Assembly (NCBI GenBank): GCA_030704615.1
Contig: CM060734.1
Coordinates: forward strand, 10,912,001 to 10,976,000
Direction: 5' to 3'
Length of the DNA: 64,000 nt
From: Takakia lepidozioides
Taxonomy: Eukaryota > Streptophyta > Takakiopsida > Takakiales > Takakiaceae
In this document: positions 56,091 through 64,000 of the stretch, piece after piece
How the letters are laid out: each line of letters opens with the position of its first letter
Numbering within the stretch: position 1 is the first letter of the stretch
Notes under the pieces: model-generated
Told to the model about the DNA's origin: nothing
What the model saw: only the letters and a program-made list of their open reading frames with translations
Databases searched by the model: none
Position numbers and translations under genes: made by a program

Positions 56091-56700
56091 AAAAGCTCCC
56101 AGACACTAGAGGGGAAGGGAGAGAGGGGAATTGGTGTACTCATTCCTGTTTATGTTGGCTGCGATGTACCATGGAGCCATATTGTTGATCAGTCCCTTTG
56201 CATCCTTGATGCACCCACATTTGGCATACATGTCCACGAGGGTACTATCAGAATGACATGTATTCCACTAGCTTTGAGGATGTCACGATGGACCTAATTG
56301 CCCATTTCTAAGGCTGCCAGGCTTGCACACGCATTGCATGGATCTTTGCGCTGCTAGACACACCATGTACCTCTATGCTTCTGCCAAGCTTACACACGCA
56401 TTGGTTGTCCACTAGGGCAGTTCAGAATGTCATATAGTACAATCTCAGACAACGCCACCATGGACCTGCGCCCCTTCCCAGGCTTGCATACACATTGAAC
56501 ATTGTGCACTAGAGCAATGCTCACAAGGACATCTAGTACAATTCCAGCTTTGACCATGTTACCATGGGTCTTTGCGCTCATTTACAAGGCTGCCTGGCTC
56601 ATTGGATATCCACCAAGGCAGTGTTCAGAATGTCACATGGTACATTTCCAGAATTGCATGAAAACCATATCCACATCCCATGAACTTGAAACCTTATAAT
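56091..56700. repeat. Degenerate tandem repeat of about 105-115 bp
   Basis: Blocks such as GGCTTGCATACACATTG..., AGTACAAT.(C/T)CAG..TTTG, CACCATGGACCT and CCACTAGGGCAGTTCAGAATG recur about every 110 bp, clearly near 56300-56440, 56480-56560 and 56590-56670. No gene. Confidence 0.45.
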
Positions 56701-58027
56701 TAGTACTACAGGAATGATGAAACACAATGCTTTCCATGCATACGTTCAATCATTCAACCCAGGCTACGAGACCAGTGTCTGTGAGCTGCTTCGTGTATGG
56801 TAAATGTTTTTGGTCCTCTGCATGGAGTAGTGAAAGGAGGGACAGTTAGACAGAGGCTGCTGTCCTGTCCATTATAGATGCATTCCCTCCAACTTGCTGC
56901 TAACTCCAACCATGGGAAAGAACGCAGTGCTTGTGTCAGAAAAAAAAAGAATCAACGAAAACTGACAACAACCGTGGGGTGGGAAAGAAGGTTGCAAGAC
57001 TGTACGAATGCTGCCCAACTGCTTTTTGACCACTTGATGCAGAGGTGCGACTTTTTATAATTCTCTAGGCAGCCTGAACATCGGCATCTCCCGATGTAGA
57101 ACAGGGTTGACCAATTTACTGAACTCACCTAACAATGAAACAAATAGGATGCATAAGGAAAGGGTTTTAGCCTCGAAAAAGGATGTACAGTGAGACACGA
57201 TTACAGAGTTGCAGATGTATTACACACAACCGTCATTTTCTCCAATAGATAGCCAAAGGCAATTTCCCCTGCAGCCTGCTTTGTAGCCAAATGGACCATA
57301 CTATGGTGGTTTAACAGCAATGCCTCGCCAAAGGATCCAATAGCCAAAGCAGATAATGGAGGGGTGCTCTTGAAGCTTTTGATGACCATGACAAACCTAA
57401 ACACGGAACCAAGACCAGCAGTCTCTGGAGCCACACTTCAAGCTCCCATCTGATACACAAATCAAAACACCAGAGACCGTTGCAAAACGGTGCCCATGAA
57501 ATCAATCGCCAAATTGACATGAACCGCAATGCAAGTATCAATGAAACACTATGACACCTGTAGGGCCTGCACTGTATTATTAACAAAACTTCTATCCTTA
57601 AAAATCAAATTCCCTCAATTGATTTCCTCAAATCTCATATATTGAGTGTAACAAGGCCCCCAGAAGTGAAGGAATGCTGGAAACAAGAAAAAGTATCATT
57701 TGCTTTAAACACATTCACAAAATTGCAAGCTTTCAAAGTAGGCACCAACCCATGGTATAAGCACGTGATCAGCCCTACCAACCTAGTTCACTCCATTGCA
57801 AAAAGATTTCTACAATTTGAATGACTGGAGAGCATCTCAAATAGAAAGATACTGTTACATTGAGTACATTTATGTTCACTTGGCAGGGCTTCCAGATGTA
57901 TTTAAAACAGTTTACACAAACAGGCAGATTCAGCCAAAACTTCCCAATTCTGCCAAACAGCCCCCTGCAGTCTGGCTCTTAACTATTTTGTTGCTCCCTT
58001 ACCCCAGCCTTCTCCCCTTTGAACCCC
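56701..58027. other. Gene-free stretch downstream of the thioredoxin gene
   Basis: No supported coding region. The part next to 58027 would hold the 3' UTR of the thioredoxin gene. Confidence 0.35.
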
Positions 58028-59292
58028 TTACCAATCAAGGTACTTCTCAATTGTTGTTGTCAGGGTAGACTTTGGTACAGCTCCAATTACTGTGTCCTTC
58101 TTCTCTCCCTTCTTGAAGATCATGACAGTGGGAATACTCCGAATGCCATACTCAGTGGCAATGTGGGGGCTCTCGTCTGTGTTGAGCTTCAAGCACCTAA
58201 TCTTACCAGCATAAGATCTTGCAAGTTCATCAATTATAGGAGCTATCATGCGGCAAGGACCACACCATGGGGCCCAGAAGTCAACAAGCACTGGAATGTC
58301 ACTTTCCAACACAAGCTTTTGGAACGTTTGGTCTGATACCACACCTGCTACTGCAACATCAAAACAACACAAAGTGAACAATTGCATCCCCACCCAGAAT
58401 AACTCCTGCTGCACTGATGCTGTTACTCTAATCCCCCTACATCCACAAAAATCTGAATGACATCACCTTGCAAAAGCAAGGCAGCATCAGCATCCATACA
58501 AATCTTCACAAATTAATTAGCCAAGATTCTTTAAACTGCTCAATAAGAAAATACTAGCTCCACTGAGTGCCAATACCATAACTGAAGAGGAGTTCGCATT
58601 CATGGCGAGCGGTGAAGACTCTGCAGGTTTGACAAACTAGGTCAGGACTTTAACGATGTTTCCATCATCATGTGTTTAGATTCCAAGTTTCACTGCGTGG
58701 AGGAGGTATGACTACCATAATTGGACAAGCCACAACGAAAAGCTTGCTGAAAGCGTCAACAAATTGAAGGCGTGATGATGCCTGGGTAGCTCACGCCAAA
58801 GCAGAAGTGCTGAACAGAGACAACTCATGGTGTGCTCGTTCCCACATCGAGAAAGCGGAATCCAATGCTACTAGCTAATTCTCGTGCTGTTACCGTTTCG
58901 ACTTTGCAGAGGCTGTCTCTGACAAGCTAAGCGAATCCTGTTCACTTATAATTAGAAAATAAAACCTCCCTCAAAGATTGCAAGGCTGCTCTCGCAGCTC
59001 GTCCGGCGAAAAATTACCTCAGGCTTGAGAACAACATACCTCCTGTCACGGTTTCCTGAGCTTCAGCAACTACTCCTCGGGATCGCTGAGTTGACTGGGT
59101 CCCACCACCTCCGACAACTGGACGCGGCCTGCTTCCCAACCCGATCCTCAATCCTCTGCAGGCAGGGATGGAGCTTCCCCTGCTCCCATGGAGTCTCAAA
59201 GACGATGATAATCCCACCGCCGAGGTGCCCGCGGACGCTACCGTCAATGCCCTGCACGGTGCTGCCACGCTCCCCTCCACCAGAGTAACCAT
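58028..59292 (-). CDS. Thioredoxin m-type, chloroplast precursor (two exons)
   Basis: Exon 1 is 59292-59040 and exon 2 is 58350-58028; the intron has GTATGTT...TTGCAG ends. Joined length is 191 codons. Exon 1 starts at ATG 59292 with an in-frame TGA 15 bp upstream and encodes a Ser/Ala/Arg/Gly-rich, acid-poor leader ([20 protein letters not shown]) typical of a transit peptide. The split codon restores [19 protein letters not shown]. Exon 2 is a complete thioredoxin domain with [20 protein letters not shown] (WCGPC redox site), [20 protein letters not shown] (cis-Pro) and [16 protein letters not shown], matching the m-type class. These proteins pass electrons from ferredoxin-thioredoxin reductase to stromal enzymes. 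No lesions. It is the best host gene in the window. Confidence 0.92.
58351..59039 (-). other. Intron of the thioredoxin gene
   Basis: 689 bp, donor G|GTATGTTG and acceptor GATGTTGCAG|TAGC, phase 1. No repeat family of this window was recognised in it, unlike the introns of the methyltransferase family. Confidence 0.8.
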
Positions 59293-60480
59293 TGCTAGTT
59301 TTCCCTCTCAGTACCCCGCACCTGCTACACAAAACAGCAATTACAGACTCCCGCACCACAGCACAAGAATGCTAGACGAGAGAGAGAGACGCACAGCAAC
59401 ACATAGAGCCACACTACGTGCAAGCTCTGATGAGGCTGTGGCGTCCCATCCCTGGCAGTGTGTGGATGGCGTTGGCGCTGCATGCAGCTCCATGCATGCC
59501 ATCGCTCTACCCCATAGCCTCCGCTCGTGCCCGCTAACCTTCCACATTACCACCAAATTACATGCAGTCGACCGATGCATTGTTGGCCTCCGCAACAATT
59601 TGTACGAGTTTGTTAATCGCTGGAGATGTGTGGTTGGTGCCATTGACCGATCATCTTCCGTAACATAACTTATCCGAACTTTTAGTCTAAACTTGGCATC
59701 ACCATCTTGGAGTATGGGCATGCGTGGACTGCATTGGATGTGTGCCTGTCATTCATGGCTCCACCTCACATCCGCATCCCTTTACCACAAATCAATCAAG
59801 TGTCAGAAAGGCTGGGATGAGAGGCCCGCCATGAACTATACATCAAGAAACAAAACAATTGCATCCAGGCTATGTGGGGGTTACCTCATAATCATACAAG
59901 GTATCAAGGGAATGTGAATGCAGCCTGTCAAATTGCAGGTTCAAGACTTGTACCAACAAGCAGCATGAACAGCCGAGATCCAGCCTCTTTTGTATATAAA
60001 AAACCAGATTGCAGGTCATAGGCCTGATGTCATGACAGATCCAAAACTATAGGTAGGATCCCATTGCAGCTTACCATCCTCATCTTTCAAGAGTTCCATA
60101 CCAAGACATGTAAAGAACACCTTACTACGATCCAGTACACATCAGAAGTAGGCCTGAAAAGGAGCAGGGCAGTACCCTACCAGGCTGCCGCCTTAAACTT
60201 CAAGGCCACCAGGTCCATAGATACCCAAAACCGCCAAAAACATACCACCAAAAACCAGATCCTCTTTGGCCAAAAGAACTTACAACCTAGCTTAATAATC
60301 CACAGGCTTTGCTGTCAAAGATCAAAAAGTAGGGTATGGTTTGTATGCAAGCCTCAGAACGCAGGCTATAGCATGTCAAGCCAGGGGCAGTCGGGTTGAA
60401 ATCAGGGCTGCAGACAGCAGCCACCTCACAACGCACAAACCCCTAGGTCTCCTCAGCCCATATCCCAATCTGCATGCTCA
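59293..60480. other. 5' flank of the thioredoxin gene
   Basis: The promoter is expected here. An AGAGAGAGACG run lies at 59380-59391. Minus-strand frame 59341-59721 has no recognised domain. A relative of the loop repeat (AAAACCAGATTGCAGGTC) is at 60000-60019. Confidence 0.3.
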
Positions 60481-60960
60481 AGAAACTTCAAAGTAGGTGA
60501 GGATCCTCACCTGGTCCCATCACAAGCCCCCACAAAAACCAACAGGTTAGTGAGGATTGTGGAACCCCAGGTGAATCATAGACCCTCACACTTGTCATCG
60601 ATGTCAACTAAGAAACTCAAAAGCAAGAGAAAGAGATAAGAACATGAGAATCCCTAAACTCCAAAGGCACCTTAAGCGATTGGGGAAGAGGGTTATGTGC
60701 CATCACCACCCACAACAAGCCGCCTCCACAAAGCACATAAGCAATGAAGCAAAGCAGGCACAATCGCAAGGCACTAGAAAGGAGGGAGAGAACTTCCCAT
60801 CATCAGCATCCTTGCTAAGCACAGAAAAAGCCAGAGGAGGGAAGATGCCACTGTTTTCATAGCGGTGTTTCCCGCTGCAAGAGAGACAAGGTGCCGCCTT
60901 CGCGCCCCCTTAGGCGCTCGTCCAGCATGGGTACGACATCATAAGGTAAGATCTTCTCCA
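60481..60960. repeat. Third copy of part of the inverted-repeat arm
   Basis: CCTCACCTGGTCCCATCACAAGC, GTTAGTGAGGAT, AGGTGAATCATAG and TTGTCATCGATGTCAA match 42833-42920 (CCTCACCTGTGCCCGTCCC, GTTAGTGAGGATGCAC, AGGTGAATGGCAGG, TTGCTATCGAGGTCAA) in the same orientation. The match fades by about 60950. Confidence 0.5.
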
Positions 60961-61614
60961 GCAAAAATATGTTGGCCAATTGGTCATGGAGAGTAAGGCA
61001 TCCTTGAAGGTACCTGAGATAAGCATAGAACATCTATAGGGCTTATGAATGCTGAAATTTTGAGCTAGGCCTTGGTAAGACAGCTTGCTGGAGTAGACGT
61101 GTACACCTTATACATGATCCGGTCAATGCACATTACTCTTGTTTGCCGGTCCCCTGTAGCCGATGCCTTATGTCAGATTTAGATACCTTATGATAAGAAC
61201 GAGTTCCATTTCTTTGGCTCAAATGTTTCCATGTTTCTCTTGGTTATGGCTTTGCTCTTTATAACACCATAAAAAAATACCCAATTATGATATGCTGCTG
61301 GTAGATGTTTTGTCTGAATATAACCAGGTGGTAAACCCCTGCCAGACTTCATTACCTAAGTCCCAATACCTGCCCCCTTTGGTTTTGTACACATGTTTTA
61401 CCCAAAACAAGGGGTGGATAAAAACTAAAAGTCTGATATAAGATTTCCTGATTGTTACTTTATGACAATCATTAGGGCGACTATCTCTTGTTCCCTATGG
61501 CATACTGATGTGACAATGGAGCAATGATATGACAAGCTGATGGCTTTAAAGAGATCTGGTAACATGCTACAATGTAGGGCAGACCTGTTTTCATGACCAG
61601 ACAGTGTTCTTGAA
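60961..61614. other. Gene-free stretch
   Basis: No coding region or repeat recognised up to the LTR at 61615. Confidence 0.3.
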
Positions 61615-62128
61615 TGTCGCGCACCTCACTTCGGTAAGCTCCCCCCTCAAGTCATAGTTACTCGCTTGATGCGCGCGCCTAACTCCCATCCTGGCCGCCG
61701 GGCCAACTTGGAGCTTCGGCTGCTCACCGGGACATAACGGTCCCCCCCTTGATCTCCCAAAGAACCCTCCAACGATTTAGAACCAGCGGAATTCCCTTTG
61801 GTAATTGGCAGTCCGGAACAGCTCCCCACTCTTTGGTCGCTTTCTGGCTCGCTCGCTTACTCACTAGCTTTTGGTCACCAACGGGCTTGCACCGTTCTCG
61901 GGGTTACTACTCCCTATATATACTTCTGTAGCCACCACCCCTTGTGGAGCCACCCCCACCGCAACCCGGTGTGCGGGGCTCCACCTAGTGAGCGCCTCCG
62001 CCTCCTTGAATGCTTTGGGCACTCAAGGGTGCTTCAGCCCTCCCATACCTATCGCTGCCACTGCCCCCACCACAGGGGCAGCCCCTCTTATTCCCAACCC
62101 CCTGCCCTCAAGGCAAAGGGCCGCGACA
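61615..62128 (+). repeat. LTR copy D with an internal deletion
   Basis: Ends TGTCGCGCACC and GGCCGCGACA are both present. Relative to copy A, about 213 bp are missing between the TATA region (ACTTCTGTAG) and CCACCACCCCTTGTGGAG. TATATATA is conserved near 61914. No target duplication was obvious (left flank TCTTGAA, right flank CACACCC). Confidence 0.75.
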
Positions 62129-63035
62129 CACACCCCTACCAACAGGGAGTCGATGTCCTCATCGGCTTGTACATTTTGTGGAAACGAACATCCAAGTTGT
62201 GGCGTCCCACATCAAGGAGTTTGTTTCCGTACCATGGCGTCCCATGGCAAAGAACCAAACCCCACACTTGACTCTACTCTCCACTAGCTAGTTCGGCCGA
62301 CTTCCTCCAAGTCTCGGCCAAGGGTGGAACCTCTCAAGCTCCTCCCAGTGCACTCTTCTTGGCCTACCTCAAGGCCAAGGAATGATCCTACCCGATGATC
62401 GAATTGCCTTACTGCAACAACATTGCTTGCGACCGCTCATGATGCCGCTTTTGGCATCACCTTGAGCAAGGGTTCACCTCGAATCTTCTTTTACTAGGAA
62501 GATAACCTTGAACCAACCGCGCGCCCCAATCACTACAATTGGGTCCGCCTTGGAATGCTGGCCTGAGGTACGGGAACACGCCGAAGCCGCACTACGACTT
62601 CGTCCCGAGGCTACACGATTATAGTACGTGAACGGAAGCACGTAGCTTCCGCGTTAGCCCGCACTACAAGGCAACCCCCTTGGTAGCGCAGTTATAGTAT
62701 GCGCACGCGTCAGGTGCGCACTAGCACGTGAACTCCTAAAGAAGGCGCAAGTTTCCTTGCCCCTTTGGATGGAAGTCACCCGATTTTGGCACTGCGCAAA
62801 CACATGATTAACCCAATTTACCTCTCCCACTTTTATAAGCTAGCATGCATTCTACACACTAGCCAACCACACCATGCATCACCATTCCAAACAAAATAGG
62901 ACGCACAACATTTTGAACCCATTTCCTTTATAACAAATTTTTGTACAATACAAGTTTTTGCAATCGGATTCCTAAGCTAGCTAAACCGGGCTAAGCATGC
63001 ATTTCCTCCCCCACGCTCCAAGGTTGATGTCCCCA
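62129..63035 (-). repeat. Probable 3' untranslated region and LTR of the chromodomain gypsy element
   Basis: On the minus strand the pol stop is followed by a purine-rich tract GCGTGGGGGAGGAAATG (about 63021-63005) and then TGCATGCTTAGCC, as expected for a polypurine tract next to a 3' LTR. The other LTR end was not located. It is distinct from the TGTCGCG LTR family. Confidence 0.4.
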
Positions 63036-64000
63036 TCAACGCTTCTTCCGTTTTTGAGGTCGCCCTTCAAAAACTGCAACCGCCTCGGATGCGTTTCCCA
63101 TTTCTGAGGCACGCACCCAAGATGCCTCCACATGATGATAGCCCTTCCATTTGACGAGATACTCCGTTTCTCGGTTCTTGAACCTCCTCGACTTAAGTAC
63201 TGCCTCCACCTCATACTCAGGTTCATTTTCATGATCCAACAGCACAGGTGGCAGACGCAACACTTGATGTCGATTCGGACGCGCTTCATCTTTGAAGTAA
63301 GGCTTCAAAAATGAGACGTGGAATACTGGATGCACCTTGCTGTTTGCCGACAGCTCCAATTCATACATATCCTCATTCATAACCTTCCGGATGCGAAAGG
63401 GTCCCGCATATGGAGGTACGAACTTTGGACTCACTTCTGGAGGTAGTCGAAAATTCTTGATGTTCAACCATACCTCCGTGCCTGCCTCAAACTTCACTTC
63501 CCTCCGCTTCCGATTTGCTTGCCTTTCATACCGTTTCCTAGCTTTGGCAATGTTGTACTTTGCGAGCTTCAACAAACGCTCGCGTTCTTCCAGTACCGCC
63601 GCTACTGCCGGTTCCTCAACGTCCTGGGCGGCCCAACTTGTCGGCACCAGAGGTGCTTTTCCATAGACCAATATGAAAGGGGAAACTCTCGTTGCGGAGT
63701 GTTTTGTGTTATTATAACAGAACTCAGCCGCGTCTAAGTGTTCCACCCAGTCTGTTTGGTCTGCCGACACGTAATTCCGCAAGATCTGCTTCACTACGGA
63801 ATTCATTCTTTCCGTTTGGCCGTCGGTCGTAGGTTGGAAGGCGGTGCTCATCTTTAGCCTCGTCCCCATCTTCTTCCAAAGTGCCCTCCAAAATTTACTC
63901 GTAAACTTTGGATCGCGGTCCGAGACAATATCCTTCGGGACTCCATGATACTTTAAGACGTGGGCGAAGTAAAGTCGCCCTGTTTCATGTGCCGTTGCCG
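63036..64000 (-). CDS. Ty3/gypsy chromovirus integrase with chromodomain (3' part of pol)
   Basis: The frame is open from the window edge to the stop at 63036. It starts within the integrase core: TGRLYFAHVLKYHGVPKDI, VSDRDPKFTSKFWRALWKKM (catalytic Asp) and TTDGQTERMNSVVKQILRNY (catalytic Glu). GPY-like region: GTEVWLNIKNFRLPPEVSPK, PPYAGPFRIRKVMNEDMYEL, VHPVFHVSFLKPYF. A C-terminal chromodomain is present: YEVEAVLKSRRFKNRETEYL, VKWKGYHHVEASWVRASEM. Chromodomains target integration to marked chromatin in chromoviruses. No lesion is visible in the part inside the window, so this copy may be recent. It is a close relative of the fragment at 27.5-29.0 kb. Confidence 0.85.
   Translation of the reverse strand, partial: ATAHETGRLYFAHVLKYHGVPKDIVSDRDPKFTSKFWRALWKKMGTRLKMSTAFQPTTDGQTERMNSVVKQILRNYVSADQTDWVEHLDAAEFCYNNTKHSATRVSPFILVYGKAPLVPTSWAAQDVEEPAVAAVLEERERLLKLAKYNIAKARKRYERQANRKRREVKFEAGTEVWLNIKNFRLPPEVSPKFVPPYAGPFRIRKVMNEDMYELELSANSKVHPVFHVSFLKPYFKDEARPNRHQVLRLPPVLLDHENEPEYEVEAVLKSRRFKNRETEYLVKWKGYHHVEASWVRASEMGNASEAVAVFEGRPQKRKKR

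Noticed and set aside
59341-59721. Upstream exon of the thioredoxin gene
   Set aside because: Exon 1 already has an ATG with an upstream in-frame stop and a complete transit peptide; this frame has no link to it.
1-62128. LTR copies A and D as the two ends of one giant element
   Set aside because: They are in the same orientation, but D has a large deletion, other copies lie between them in both orientations, and no internal region is oriented to match.
1-64000. tRNA and rRNA genes
   Set aside because: I saw no cloverleaf with A and B boxes and no conserved rRNA segments; a tRNAscan-SE or Infernal run would be needed to exclude them fully.

Overview
The window looks like nuclear DNA of a repeat-rich green organism. 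The one clearly intact host gene encodes a plastid-type thioredoxin m with a transit peptide and one intron (58.0-59.3 kb, minus strand), and there is a broken plant-type helix-loop-helix gene at 24.9-25.6 kb. Nearly everything else is mobile or repetitive: Ty3/gypsy chromovirus fragments, solo LTRs, Mutator-like transposase copies, a foldback-like inverted repeat and many tandem arrays. A streptophyte alga of the Chara type would fit this repeat load, but that is an inference that I could not check.

Layout. 0-16 kb: an LTR, three decaying copies of one Mutator-like transposase family (GCM/WRKY-like zinc finger at the N-terminus, SWIM finger at the C-terminus), a 1.4 kb array of short GC-rich palindromes, a RING-like gene and a 3 kb field of about 120-bp tandem repeats. 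16-24 kb: a decayed gypsy element interrupted by a nested LTR, then a broken protein-kinase-like gene between arrays of a second palindrome family. 24-36 kb: HLH pseudogene, gypsy pol joined to an LTR, two copies of a methyltransferase-like gene, an LTR remnant and an RGG-rich 496-codon ORF. 36.6-44.2 kb: a large inverted repeat with arms of about 1.7-2 kb and 418-bp tandem repeats in its loop. 44.5-49 kb: an unknown multi-exon gene and a divergent pair of related genes with a hairpin between them. 49-55 kb: a second array of the first palindrome, then the most interesting locus. 58-64 kb: thioredoxin, another LTR and the 3' end of a chromodomain gypsy element.

The best candidate for something new is at 50.3-54.9 kb (minus). 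A gene with about nine introns appears to join a ParB/sulfiredoxin-like domain (VWDGNHRLLAW) to a DNA methyltransferase of the beta motif order: a DPPY-like motif (MIILDIPDG) comes first and a motif I (VLDLICGTG) second. ParB-methyltransferase fusions are familiar in bacteria and phages. Here the gene has spliceosomal introns, is present in at least three copies in the window, and carries short palindromes inside several introns. These palindromes are the same family as the tandem arrays next to it. Their central dinucleotide is CG, CA, TG or TA, which is what decay of a methylated CpG would give. All copies seen here carry stops, frameshifts or truncations, so an active master copy would have to be elsewhere in the genome.

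Three unrelated array families in this window share one design: a short GC-rich dyad separated by spacers. Positions of splice sites are read by eye and may be off by one or two bases.
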